DNA of 64,000 nucleotides. Origin: Kineothrix sp. MB12-C1. Lineage in GTDB: Bacteria; Bacillota; Clostridia; Lachnospirales; Lachnospiraceae. The position numbers and the translations under genes were made by a program. Below are positions 16,270 to 24,662 of the stretch, in pieces. Position 1 is the stretch's first letter, and the number at the start of each line of letters is the position of its first letter. The stretch is from positions 2,418,001-2,482,000 of the forward strand of contig NZ_CP132957.1 of assembly GCF_030863805.1 (NCBI RefSeq). The letters are read 5' to 3'. The notes beneath the pieces are model-generated. The model was given only the letters and a program-made list of their open reading frames with translations, ran no database searches and was not told the DNA's origin.

Positions 16270-17472
16270 ATGGGAAAAGTTTTAATTATTGGTTGCGGCG
16301 GAGTAGCCGGTGTGGCAATTCACAAATGCTGCCAGAATAGCGATGTATTTACGGAGATTTGTATTGCCAGCCGTACCGTGTCCAAATGTGAAGCGGTAAA
16401 GGCGAAATTGGAAGGGATGACGAAGGCTAAGATTACGACAGCGCAGGTAGATGCGGACAATGTACAGGCGTTGATCGCCTTAATCGAGAAGGAGAAGCCT
16501 GATGTTGTGCTGAATCTCGCACTTCCTTATCAGGACCTTACCATTATGGATGCATGTCTTGCGACGAAAACGAATTATGTGGATACTGCCAACTATGAGC
16601 CGGAGGATACGGCAAAGTTCGAATACAAGTGGCAGTGGGCTTACAGGGAGCGTTTTGAGGAAGCGGGAGTTACAGCGCTTTTGGGAAGCGGCTTCGATCC
16701 GGGAGTGACAGGAGTATTTTCCGCTTATGCATTGAAGCATTATTTTGATGAGATCAATTATATTGATATTCTGGATTGTAACGGTGGAGACCACGGTTAT
16801 CCATTTGCGACGAATTTCAATCCGGAAATCAATATCCGTGAGGTGTCTGCAAAAGGCTCCTATTGGGAAGACGGACATTGGGTTGAGACAGAACCGATGG
16901 AAATTAAGAGGGTTTATAATTTCCCTGAAGTGGGTGAGAAGGATATGTATCTGCTTCATCATGAAGAGCTGGAGTCTCTTGCCTTAAATATACCGGGAAT
17001 TAAGAGAATCCGTTTCTTTATGACATTCGGACAGAGTTATCTCACTCATTTGAAGTGCCTTGAGAACGTGGGAATGACCTCGATAGAACCGATTATGTAT
17101 GAAGGAAGAGAAATTGTTCCCCTTCAGTTTCTGAAGGCGGTACTTCCTGATCCGGCTTCCCTCGGCCCGCGCACGAAAGGGAAAACGAATATCGGCTGTA
17201 TTTTTACCGGTAAAAAGGATGGGGTTGAGAAAACCATTTACATTTATAATGTATGTGATCATGAAGAGTGCTATAGGGAAGTGGGATCTCAGGCAGTGGC
17301 GTATACGACAGGGGTACCGGCAATGATTGGTGCGATGATGCTAATGAATAAAACATGGAATAAGGCCGGTGTATATAATATCGAAGAGTTCGATCCGGAC
17401 CCGTTTATGGAGGCGTTGAATGAATTCGGACTTCCATGGAAGGTAAGTGAAAATCCAGATATGGTAGAATAA
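16270..17472 (+). CDS. Carboxynorspermidine/carboxyspermidine dehydrogenase (saccharopine dehydrogenase family)
   Basis: A 400-residue NAD(P)-dependent enzyme with an N-terminal Rossmann motif GCGGVAGVAIHKC, IASRTVSKCEAVKAKL, and the family segments YVDTANYEPED, LLGSGFDPGVTGVF and CNGGDHGYPFATNFNPEIN. These match the CASDH family, which condenses a polyamine with L-aspartate beta-semialdehyde by reductive amination. With putrescine the product is carboxyspermidine; with agmatine it would be carboxyaminopropylagmatine. The gene is followed 33 bp later by the matching decarboxylase, so the pair forms the aminopropyl-adding module of this operon. The acceptor amine cannot be read from sequence. 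Confidence 0.92.
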   Translation: MGKVLIIGCGGVAGVAIHKCCQNSDVFTEICIASRTVSKCEAVKAKLEGMTKAKITTAQVDADNVQALIALIEKEKPDVVLNLALPYQDLTIMDACLATKTNYVDTANYEPEDTAKFEYKWQWAYRERFEEAGVTALLGSGFDPGVTGVFSAYALKHYFDEINYIDILDCNGGDHGYPFATNFNPEINIREVSAKGSYWEDGHWVETEPMEIKRVYNFPEVGEKDMYLLHHEELESLALNIPGIKRIRFFMTFGQSYLTHLKCLENVGMTSIEPIMYEGREIVPLQFLKAVLPDPASLGPRTKGKTNIGCIFTGKKDGVEKTIYIYNVCDHEECYREVGSQAVAYTTGVPAMIGAMMLMNKTWNKAGVYNIEEFDPDPFMEALNEFGLPWKVSENPDMVE

Positions 17473-17505
17473 GGGGAGTAACAGTTACAAATAAGGGAAG
17501 TTTTT

Positions 17506-18642
17506 ATGGAGAATGATATGAGAAGAGAAGAATTGAAAACCCCATGCTATGTTATAATGGAAAGTGTTCTTAGAGGGAATCTTGAAATATTAAGAGGCAT
17601 CCGTGAAAGAACAGGGTGCAAGATATTACTGGCTCAGAAGGCATTTTCCATGTATTCCTGTTATCCGTTGATAGGAGAGTATCTGGATGGAACTACGGCG
17701 AGCGGTTTATATGAAGTGCGGCTGGGAGCAGAGGAGATGGGGAAGGAAGCTCATATCTTCTCTGCGGCGTACAAAGACGAAGAGATGGAGGATATATTAT
17801 TCTATTGCGGACATATTGTCTTTAATTCTCTTTCTCAGCTTGAGAAATATGGAAAAAGGGCAGTGATGGCAGGTAAAAGTGTGGGAATCAGAGTTAATCC
17901 CGAATGTTCAACTCAGGATGGACATGCCATTTATGACCCTTGTGCGCCTGGTTCCAGGCTTGGGATCTTAGAGAAGGAGTTGCGGGCAAAAGAGCTGCCC
18001 GAATGGGTGGAAGGAATCCATTTTCATACGTTGTGCGAGCAGAATGCAGATGCTCTTGCGGTAACATTAGAAGCAGTAGAGAAAAGGTTCGGAGACTGGC
18101 TTCCGAAGATGAAATGGATTAACTTCGGAGGAGGACACCATATAACAAAAGCGGATTATGATATACCGCTTCTGGAGAAATGTATTCATCATATAAAGGA
18201 AACTTACGGCGTTACGGTTTACCTGGAGCCGGGGGAAGCAGTGGCGCTGAATGCAGGACATCTTCTGACGACAGTAGAGGATCTGGTACATGAAGAAACG
18301 ATAGCTTTGTTGGATACTTCGGCAGCCTGCCATATGCCGGATGTTATCGAGATGCCTTACCGTCCGCCCCTTAAGGATGCAGGGGCAGAGGCTGAGAAGG
18401 CATTTACCTATATGCTCGCAGGACCGACTTGCCTTGCAGGGGATGTGATAGGAAGCTATTCCTTTGATAAACCGCTGCAAGTTGGGGACCGCCTGACTTT
18501 TGAGGATATGGCAATTTATACTATGGTAAAAAATAATACTTTTAATGGAATGCCCCTTCCTTCCATCGTATGGGAGCAGGAGGATGGCAGTTGCCAAATA
18601 GTAAAAAGTTTCGGTTATAGCGATTTTAAAGAAAGGTTGTAA
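17506..18642 (+). CDS. nspC: Carboxynorspermidine/carboxyspermidine decarboxylase
   Basis: A 378-residue fold-type III (alanine-racemase-like) PLP decarboxylase. The PLP lysine is in ILLAQKAFSMYS (about residue 47), with GIRVNPECSTQDG, CAPGSRLGI, GIHFHTLCEQN and the C-terminal GPTCLAGDVIGSYSF, all typical of NspC. It removes the carboxyl group from the product of the preceding dehydrogenase to give spermidine or aminopropylagmatine. AGGGAAG precedes the ATG at 17506. Last gene of the operon; its stop lies only 10 bp from the stop of the convergent superoxide dismutase gene, with no clear hairpin between them. Confidence 0.93.
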   Translation: MENDMRREELKTPCYVIMESVLRGNLEILRGIRERTGCKILLAQKAFSMYSCYPLIGEYLDGTTASGLYEVRLGAEEMGKEAHIFSAAYKDEEMEDILFYCGHIVFNSLSQLEKYGKRAVMAGKSVGIRVNPECSTQDGHAIYDPCAPGSRLGILEKELRAKELPEWVEGIHFHTLCEQNADALAVTLEAVEKRFGDWLPKMKWINFGGGHHITKADYDIPLLEKCIHHIKETYGVTVYLEPGEAVALNAGHLLTTVEDLVHEETIALLDTSAACHMPDVIEMPYRPPLKDAGAEAEKAFTYMLAGPTCLAGDVIGSYSFDKPLQVGDRLTFEDMAIYTMVKNNTFNGMPLPSIVWEQEDGSCQIVKSFGYSDFKERL

Positions 18643-18651
18643 CAGTGCCCT

Positions 18652-19149
18652 TTAATGGCGATATTCCGCACGAATCACGCCGCAGCCTATCTTTTCTCCC
18701 GAGTCTCCGGCAGGCTGGGTCGTAAAGTCATCTCTTCTTGCGTGAATGACAACAGACCTGCCGATAATACTATCTATGGTGAAACGTTTGTCATAGAAAG
18801 AGTACCAGGCATAGCCCTGATTGCCGAGAAGGGGAAGAAGATCTCCCTCATGGTCCGGATGAGGTTCATTGGTCGGATTATAGTGTTCTCCCGTATTGGC
18901 GAAGTTATTGGAACAATCCCCAAACTGATGAATATGCATGGCATAGAAATTGGATGAGTTCTCTGTGGATACGTTAGGTAGGCCGAAGATCTCCGCTTCG
19001 ATAAGGACGCCGTCGTAGGGAGTGGAGTAGAATTTGACCAGACCGCTAAGCTGAGGGTTGGAGCTGTTGCCTGTGACCCAGGCCACAGCTTTTGGTTTGT
19101 TCTGGTGCAATATATCTGTGAAAGTAACGCGAGGAGTAAACTGATACAT
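18652..19149 (-). CDS. Cu/Zn superoxide dismutase family protein
   Basis: A 165-residue protein with a complete Cu/Zn SOD ligand set: MHIHQFGDCS (two copper His), GEHYNPTNEPHPDHEGDLLPL (bridging His, zinc His residues and Asp) and SVVIHARRDDFTTQPAGDSG (last copper His plus electrostatic loop). The Cys of GDCS and of GCGVI could form the usual disulfide. No export signal is seen with the start at 19149, which has AGGGG 6 nt upstream; an in-frame ATG at 19197 would add 16 residues that do not form a convincing signal peptide. A cytosolic copper SOD is uncommon in strict anaerobes, though homologues occur in clostridia. Confidence 0.9.
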   Translation of the reverse strand: MYQFTPRVTFTDILHQNKPKAVAWVTGNSSNPQLSGLVKFYSTPYDGVLIEAEIFGLPNVSTENSSNFYAMHIHQFGDCSNNFANTGEHYNPTNEPHPDHEGDLLPLLGNQGYAWYSFYDKRFTIDSIIGRSVVIHARRDDFTTQPAGDSGEKIGCGVIRAEYRH

Positions 19150-19267
19150 AAAAAACCCCTTTTTTATTAGCATATGCAGTATACTCTTAAAGAGCAATGC
19201 CCAAGGAGGAATTCGAAGGCATAACTCTATCTAAAAGAAGAAAAGCAGAGAAAAAAGAGGATTATAA

Positions 19268-20158
19268 ATGAACGCAAAAGTTAAATTGGTAATAGCGATG
19301 TTAATATTCGGAAGTATTGGGATCTTCGTAAGGACCATCGATATGCCTTCCGGCATTTTGGCACTTGTGCGGGGAAGTATCGGTACTGTATTCTTGTGGT
19401 TAGCCGGGATAGCGATGAAGAGGAAGATCTCCTCGAAAGCGATAAAAAAGAATTTCAAACTTCTTATGTTCTCGGGAGTTGCGATAGGGGCTAATTGGAT
19501 ATGTCTTTTTGAGGCATACCGTTATACGACAATTTCCGTAGCCACGCTATGTTATTATTTGTCGCCTGTATTCGTTATTCTTGTTTCGCCTATTTTCCTG
19601 AAAGAGAAGTTGACGGCAGTGAAGGGCGGGTGTGTTATGCTTTCGTTGCTCGGAATGATGCTCGTAGTCGATGTTTTCAATGGCGGATATGGAAACGGCA
19701 GCGGAATAAAAGGGATTGCCTTCGGTATAATGGCGGCACTTCTCTATGCGTCAGTCGTTATTATGAATAAATTTTTGAAGGAGATAGAACCGATAGATAT
19801 GACGGTCTCACAACTTGGTATCGCTTCCGTCGTGTTACTGCCATACATCCTGCTTACGGGCAGCGGCAGTAAAGTTACAATCAATGGAAGTACATTACTT
19901 CTATTGCTGCTTCTGGGAATTGTGAATACAGGAATTGCTTATCTTTTGTATTTCTCTTCCTTAAAAGATCTGAGTGGACAGACAGCAGCATTGTTCAGCT
20001 ATATTGATCCGGTGACAGCAATTCTCCTTTCCGCTCTTTTGTTTCAGGAGAAAATGAGTGTGCCGCAGGTATTGGGAGCAGTACTAATTCTTGGCTCTAC
20101 CGTAGTCAGTGAGTTGATAGAAAACAGAAAGCAGGCATCATCCGGTCAAGTTGTATAG
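19268..20158 (+). CDS. EamA/DMT-family transporter
   Basis: A 296-residue integral membrane protein with about ten hydrophobic helices arranged as two EamA repeats of five. The first starts MLIFGSIGIFVRTI and ends LGMMLVVDV, the second begins GIAFGIMAALLYASVVIMNKF and ends LGAVLILGSTVVSEL. The conserved family element YLSPVFVILVSPIFLKEKL closes repeat one, and IDPVTAILLSALLFQEKM closes repeat two. Such carriers export amino acids, nucleosides or other small metabolites. The substrate is not predictable. GAGG precedes the ATG; it is divergent from the superoxide dismutase gene. Confidence 0.9.
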   Translation: MNAKVKLVIAMLIFGSIGIFVRTIDMPSGILALVRGSIGTVFLWLAGIAMKRKISSKAIKKNFKLLMFSGVAIGANWICLFEAYRYTTISVATLCYYLSPVFVILVSPIFLKEKLTAVKGGCVMLSLLGMMLVVDVFNGGYGNGSGIKGIAFGIMAALLYASVVIMNKFLKEIEPIDMTVSQLGIASVVLLPYILLTGSGSKVTINGSTLLLLLLLGIVNTGIAYLLYFSSLKDLSGQTAALFSYIDPVTAILLSALLFQEKMSVPQVLGAVLILGSTVVSELIENRKQASSGQVV

Positions 20159-20191
20159 AGTGTCGGATATCATATTTTGTTTGGATGTTTC

Positions 20192-20219
20192 GTAACAGTT
20201 CAGTACCTTCACAGCTACG
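20192..20219. repeat. Short dispersed repeat GTAACAGTTCAGTACCTTCACAG
   Basis: Inverse copy of the GTTACTGTGAAGGTACTGAACAGTTA type repeat seen at 40738-40763 and 56915-56940. It overlaps the 3' end of the recombinase gene by a few bases. Confidence 0.6.
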
Positions 20220-20829
20220 TTGTTTCTTTATGTTTCGCGTTATGTTTCTTAATCATTGTCCGAAATTGGCTTACGGTTACACCCAGCGCAGCGCTCGCTG
20301 TTTGAAGTGTGTATTCCTTCTTCTTCCATTTTTCATATATTGGGTAGAAATCATCGGGAATAGGTGAAGGGAAACGCCCCAAATGTTTTCCTTTTGCTTT
20401 GGCAATGGCTATGCCTTCTGCCTGTCTTTGTTTAATATTCTCACGTTCTGCCTGTGCTACATAAGAAAGAAGCTGGAGAACGATATCGGAAATTAAAGTG
20501 CCTATCAGATCTTTGTTGGTACGGGTGTCTAGGATGGGCATATCCAGAATGACGATATCAGCTTTCTTGACTTTTACAATGATTCTCCATTCTTCCTGAA
20601 TATCTCGGTAGTTTCGCCCAAGGCGGTCAATGCTTTTGACGATAAGCACATCTCCCTCTTTTAATTTTTTCTTTAGCTTCATGTATTGTGGTCTGTTGAA
20701 ATCTTTTCCGGATAATTTATCACAGTAAATATTTGATTCTATGATTCCCCATTTTAGTAGTTCTGCTTTTTGGCGGTCAACGTTCTGATCGATGGAAGAG
20801 ACGCGCATATAGCCATAAAAATTCTTCAT
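20215..20829 (-). CDS. Orphan serine recombinase (resolvase/invertase family)
   Basis: A 204-residue small serine recombinase. The catalytic serine is in YGYMRVSSIDQN (about residue 9-10), followed by DKLSGKDFNRPQY, the catalytic Arg region VKSIDRLGRNYRDI, the long helix-E region SYVAQAERENIKQRQAEGIAIAK, and a C-terminal helix-turn-helix (TLQTASAALGVTVSQFRTMI). ATG 20829 is chosen because it begins the catalytic domain; AAGGAG is 13 nt away, rather far, and the in-frame ATG further upstream adds unrelated residues. No transposase or plasmid genes accompany it. One arm of an inverted 63-bp repeat lies 100 bp upstream, so it may act on DNA nearby. Confidence 0.9.
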   Translation of the reverse strand: MKNFYGYMRVSSIDQNVDRQKAELLKWGIIESNIYCDKLSGKDFNRPQYMKLKKKLKEGDVLIVKSIDRLGRNYRDIQEEWRIIVKVKKADIVILDMPILDTRTNKDLIGTLISDIVLQLLSYVAQAERENIKQRQAEGIAIAKAKGKHLGRFPSPIPDDFYPIYEKWKKKEYTLQTASAALGVTVSQFRTMIKKHNAKHKETT

Positions 20830-20930
20830 TGTGTCAAAAATGCTCCTTTCAGGGATGAGAAATATTAAAGTTGAGTAATTGTGAAGTGGATAAGCGGCAT
20901 TAAGCCGGGTTTCTTTCAAAGTGTGAAATT

Positions 20931-20993
20931 ATACCTTGTCCGCAAGCGGCCATGGTATGTTTTTTGCACACTCGCTTTGCTCGGCGCAGTATA
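20931..20993 (-). repeat. 63-bp palindrome-bearing repeat, copy 1 (inverted)
   Basis: Shares about 63 bp with 24321-24384 and 55729-55792 but lies in the opposite orientation. It contains CTTGTCCGCAAGCGGCCATGG and the conserved CACTCGCTTTGCTCGGCGCA block. It sits between the recombinase and the chemoreceptor gene. Confidence 0.8.
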
Positions 20994-21326
20994 ATATTGC
21001 TGAAATATTATACATAAAAATCCTTCATAGATCACATGAATGTAATGTAAGTATGTAAAAAAGATTCCCACTTTATCCAGAATACAGAAAAGATAGGCAA
21101 AAAAATAAATTGCTATTAAGGTTTACCTTATCAGCAATTTGCTTTTGGTATAAAATTTTTGAAATTTGAAAGAAATTTAAGTTGTTATATTTATAACTAT
21201 ATAATATTTCACTATAAAATACAACAAAAAAGGACAAAAAATAGCAAATAAGATATGATGAAGAAGGGAGATAAAGGTAAACCTTAATGGTGATTTCTTA
21301 TACAAAAGAAAAGGAGATATAAGGAG
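20994..21326. other. AT-rich gene-free region before the chemoreceptor gene, with two related palindromes
   Basis: No coding frame is credible here. A hairpin AAATTGCT/AGCAATTT (21107-21114 with 21133-21140) encloses TTAAGGTTTACCTT (21116-21129), and an exact inverse copy AAGGTAAACCTTAA lies at 21274-21287. The pair may be an operator for the chemoreceptor promoter or parts of a stem. Strong AAGGAG-type ribosome sites lead into the gene at 21327. Confidence 0.5.
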
Positions 21327-23000
21327 ATGAAGAAAGTTAGAAAAGGAAATGAGAAGATTGAAGAGGTATTCTTCTTACGCTTTTTAATGATTGTAGTTCT
21401 AACGGTACTTCTTGTATTATTGATTGGATTGAGCATATTGGGGTTTCGCTATGCATTCCGTGATGCAGAACAGATGAATAGTGAAAAAAGTGATTTGCTG
21501 CGCTATGAGCTGGCTCATTATAAATGGTGGAATAGCCTTAGTACCTCTATTTATTTTGATAGTGAATTCACAGGACAAATGGATGAGACGAAATGTGATT
21601 TTGGAAAATATTTGTATGGAGATGATGTGAAAGATAACGCATCAATGCGGGATTTCTATGAACGAGTGGAGCCGATTCATCGTGAAATTCATCAGCTTGC
21701 AGCAGATGTACTTCAGGCAAATGAAACAGATAAGGAGCAGGCAATAGCATTGCTTCACGATAGTGTAGAGGTGAGGATTCATTCTCTGGTAGAGATTTTG
21801 GATGAGATGATACAGATAAGGGATGAGAAGATTAAGGCACAAGAAGAAATGGTATTAAGTATGCTTGTTGCTGTATTTGTTATTTGCTTTTTGGCGGCTG
21901 CTGTTACCATATGGTTCATCAATAGAACTTATCGATATGTGAAGCGCAGCGTTATTATACCGATTATCGATTTACAACATGAATGTGAAGAACTTGCCAA
22001 GGGTAATCTGAATCTGAACTTTAATGTGGGAGTTAATAACCAGATTGGAATTTTGGCACAGTCTTTATCCTTTGCGGTATCGGAAATTAAGAAATATATT
22101 GATGCCATTGATTATGGAATGAAGGAATTCTCATCGGGCAATTTCACCTGTGAATGTCCGATTGAGTTTATTGGAGATTTTGCAGATATTCAGCATTCCA
22201 TTGAGGAGTTCCAGAATAAAATGAACGATACCTTGTGTGAAATGGGGGTAGCGATAGAACAGGTCAGTGCAGGAGCGGAAGAGATGGCTGCAGGAGCTCA
22301 GGATATCGCTCAGGGAGCTACGAAGCAATCGGGCAGTATACAAGATTTGTCCCTTGTTATTTCTAATATAACAAATCAGATTAACAACAATGCAGGATAT
22401 GCGGAAACGGCAGATAAATGGGGCGTGAAAACGGGAGAGACAGTACAAGAGAGTAAGATGAGGATGGAGGAGCTCGTTAGATCCATTCAGGATATTGCGG
22501 ATGCTTCAGAGGGTATTAAAAACATTATTAATACAATCGATGCGATTGCCTCTGAGACAAACCTTCTTGCATTGAATGCTGCTATCGAGTCGGCTCGTGC
22601 GGGAGCTGCCGGCAAGGGGTTTGCAGTGGTCGCTGATGAAATAAGGAAGTTAGCTCAGGAATCCGCAGAGGCGGCACAGAATACGACGCAGTTGATTGAG
22701 GAATCCCTTTCTCATATAGAAAGAGGTAAGATTCTGACCGATGCTGCCAGCAATGTATTCCAGGAAGTGGCTGAGAATACGGATGTCTTTCTTGAAATGA
22801 TCGATAAGATTGCGGAAGAATCGAAGGGACAGGCGGAAGCGGCAGAACAGATTATAACGGGAGTGGACAGCATCTCACGGGTGGTACAGACCAATGCTGC
22901 TATATCGGAGGAAAGTGCGGCTGCCAGCGAGGAACTTAGTGCGCAGGCTATGATGATGACAGATCTGATCAGTCGATTTAAATTAAACAGACAAAGATAA
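21327..23000 (+). CDS. Methyl-accepting chemotaxis protein
   Basis: A 557-residue receptor: first membrane helix at about 13-37, an extracytoplasmic helical domain (about 40-175) of four-helix-bundle type, second helix at about 178-200, HAMP region, then the long signalling helical hairpin. The kinase-contact tip is seen as IDAIASETNLLALNAAIESARAGAAGKGFAVVA split over about 398-430, the most conserved part of all chemoreceptors. Bounded by a good ribosome site and a terminator, so it appears monocistronic. The ligand is unknown. Together with CheX at 9865 it implies that the organism has a chemotaxis system encoded elsewhere. Confidence 0.95.
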   Translation: MKKVRKGNEKIEEVFFLRFLMIVVLTVLLVLLIGLSILGFRYAFRDAEQMNSEKSDLLRYELAHYKWWNSLSTSIYFDSEFTGQMDETKCDFGKYLYGDDVKDNASMRDFYERVEPIHREIHQLAADVLQANETDKEQAIALLHDSVEVRIHSLVEILDEMIQIRDEKIKAQEEMVLSMLVAVFVICFLAAAVTIWFINRTYRYVKRSVIIPIIDLQHECEELAKGNLNLNFNVGVNNQIGILAQSLSFAVSEIKKYIDAIDYGMKEFSSGNFTCECPIEFIGDFADIQHSIEEFQNKMNDTLCEMGVAIEQVSAGAEEMAAGAQDIAQGATKQSGSIQDLSLVISNITNQINNNAGYAETADKWGVKTGETVQESKMRMEELVRSIQDIADASEGIKNIINTIDAIASETNLLALNAAIESARAGAAGKGFAVVADEIRKLAQESAEAAQNTTQLIEESLSHIERGKILTDAASNVFQEVAENTDVFLEMIDKIAEESKGQAEAAEQIITGVDSISRVVQTNAAISEESAAASEELSAQAMMMTDLISRFKLNRQR

Positions 23001-23009
23001 AATAAAGAA

Positions 23010-23040
23010 GGCTGTCGCCCAAATATCGACAGCCCCTTTT
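23010..23040 (+). terminator. Terminator of the chemoreceptor gene
   Basis: GGCTGTCG (23010-23017) pairs with CGACAGCC (23027-23034), followed by CCTTTTG. Confidence 0.88.
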
Positions 23041-23041
23041 G

Positions 23042-23368
23042 CTAGCCTGAAATGGAAGGGAGATTGTTCAGATTGTTATTTTCGCTGCCGTCAGGTACGG
23101 ATTTCAAATATTCCGTATCCTTTCGGTGGGCGATCCCGACTCCCTTGATCTCTCCGTTTTTAGCGAGGGAAACGCCTTCTGCTTTGGAGACGGTAGAGCC
23201 ATCGGACAATTGATATCCGGTGACCCGGCCGCTTTGCTTTACCAATCCTACGATTTCCTTCGCATCACTTTTCGCTTGAGGAATATCATCGAGCGTATTA
23301 ATTGCCAAAGCTTCACCCAGGGTAACCTTATCCAGATCCAGACCTTTCATGTTATCCATATCCTTCAT
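23042..23368 (-). CDS. DUF3892 domain protein
   Basis: A 108-residue protein whose C-terminal half matches the DUF3892 pattern: GYQLSDGSTVSKAEGVSLAKNGEIKGVGIAHRKDTEYLKSVPDGSE followed by NNLNNLPSI (positions about 51-106; individual motifs G-E-I-x-G-V and Y-L-x-S-x-P-D-G). The N-terminal third is Asp/Leu rich and less conserved. Proteins of this family are small, cytosolic and of unknown function; many have a Y-L-R-S-x-P-D-G core at the end. GAAAGG lies 11 nt before the ATG. It is convergent with the chemoreceptor gene and shares its terminator region. Confidence 0.8.
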   Translation of the reverse strand: MKDMDNMKGLDLDKVTLGEALAINTLDDIPQAKSDAKEIVGLVKQSGRVTGYQLSDGSTVSKAEGVSLAKNGEIKGVGIAHRKDTEYLKSVPDGSENNNLNNLPSISG

Positions 23369-23449
23369 AAAAAATCATACCTTTCTCTTATCATATCGCC
23401 TCTGTTTGTAGTCTGCACGAAAAAAGAAAAAATATGCATGGAAGAAACG

Positions 23450-24283
23450 TCAGAAAGGGTTTCTGCTTTGCCGCATCTGCATAGGTGTGCAGCCGTAAGT
23501 AGATTTAAAGTTCTTCATAAAGAGCTTATAATTCGTACAACCATTTCTTTCGAGAATACCGGTAATGGTCAGATCTGTATTCATCAAATCTTCATAAACG
23601 CGGGCCAGGCGTACGCGATTTACATATTCCAGAAAGGTAATTCCCATATATTTTTTGAAAAAACGGCAGAAATACTCTGGATTCAGGGCAATAACGGCAG
23701 ATGCTTCCTCTAAGGTAATAGGAGAAGCATAGTTGGATTTTACGTAATTCATCACACTTTCCAGACGACGCAGATTTTTATCTGTCCGTATTTTTACAGC
23801 GGTGTCAATTTCCACCTTACAGGACTGAACCATTGTATAGAGGAAATCATACAAAAGGCTGAAAAAGCGAAGGGAAAAGCCTTCCGGTTTTTCATCATTA
23901 ATAGATTGCATTTCCAATAGAATAGAGCGTATATGAGCGCTTTTATCCTCCTCGGAGCGGAGGGTTCTTTCGAACCTCATATTGTCATATCCGGGAATGC
24001 TTTTTTTCAGAAAGGAATAAGGTATCTGCAGTAAAATGACGAGGCAGTTCTCGTGGCAATAAGTGGAATGGACATCCGCCGAATTAATAATTACGAAATC
24101 ACCTTCCTCCAATACATGTTGAAAGTTATTAATCGTAACATCCATACATCCTTCGCGAATGTAAATAATCTCCATGCTATTATGCCAATGGTTGGTGATG
24201 AGATTATTGGAATCTCTATAAATATCAAAACGGACTTGAATATCTTCCCTTGTCCGGATTTCCTCATGTATATATTTTTCCAT
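23450..24283 (-). CDS. AraC-family transcriptional regulator
   Basis: A 277-residue regulator with an N-terminal cupin-like sensor (about 25-95; NHWHNSMEIIYIREGCMDV and VLEEGDFVIINSADVHS) and a C-terminal AraC DNA-binding domain (about 175-275) with two helix-turn-helix units: ITLEEASAVIALNPEYFCRFFKKYMG and DLTITGILERNGCTNYKLFMKNFKSTYGCTP (given by span, about 190-270). Such proteins usually sense a sugar or small metabolite and activate an adjacent catabolic locus, but here no sugar genes adjoin. Its target is unknown. A 63-bp dispersed repeat lies directly upstream of its start. Confidence 0.92.
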   Translation of the reverse strand: MEKYIHEEIRTREDIQVRFDIYRDSNNLITNHWHNSMEIIYIREGCMDVTINNFQHVLEEGDFVIINSADVHSTYCHENCLVILLQIPYSFLKKSIPGYDNMRFERTLRSEEDKSAHIRSILLEMQSINDEKPEGFSLRFFSLLYDFLYTMVQSCKVEIDTAVKIRTDKNLRRLESVMNYVKSNYASPITLEEASAVIALNPEYFCRFFKKYMGITFLEYVNRVRLARVYEDLMNTDLTITGILERNGCTNYKLFMKNFKSTYGCTPMQMRQSRNPF

Positions 24284-24320
24284 TCTGCCTCCTGTATATG
24301 TCTTGTATAATATTTTAGAT

Positions 24321-24384
24321 TATACTGCGCCGAGCAAAGCGAGTGTGCAAAAAAGCATACCGTGTCCGCTTGCGGACACGGTAT
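24321..24384 (+). repeat. 63-bp palindrome-bearing repeat, copy 2
   Basis: Contains the perfect hairpin CCGTGTCCGC/GCGGACACGG (about 24360-24381) and the conserved block TGCGCCGAGCAAAGCGAGTG. It is an inverted copy of 20931-20993 and a direct copy of 55729-55792. Confidence 0.85.
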
Positions 24385-24662
24385 TTTGTCTCCATGATAC
24401 CTGCGAACCTTGTGCTCTCACAATTATAAAACATGAGAAAATAATGCTACAAAAGAAATGAAAAGTCAATATTAACCTATAAATACGGAATAAAACTGAA
24501 TATAACCTTAATGGATTCGATATTATTATTCATTAGTTCAGGTTTCCTAATCAGGGTACTTATGGTATAATTTTGGGTATAAATGTAAGAAATTTTGTAA
24601 CTATTCAGCAGGTCTGCGCAGTTACGAAATATTACGTTGACCCAGAGGGGCTGGTAGATGAT
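24385..24662. other. Gene-free region before the EAL-domain gene
   Basis: AT-rich and without a credible coding frame of its own. TATAAT at about 24566-24571 (in GGTATAATTT) is a likely -10 box for the downstream gene. An in-frame TTG at 24573 could extend the next protein but lacks a ribosome site. I see no known riboswitch. Confidence 0.4.

Noticed and set aside
24385-24662. Possible c-di-GMP riboswitch before the EAL-domain gene
   Set aside because: I could not find the conserved GEMM elements (such as the CACGCACAGGGCAAACC-type core) in the spacer.
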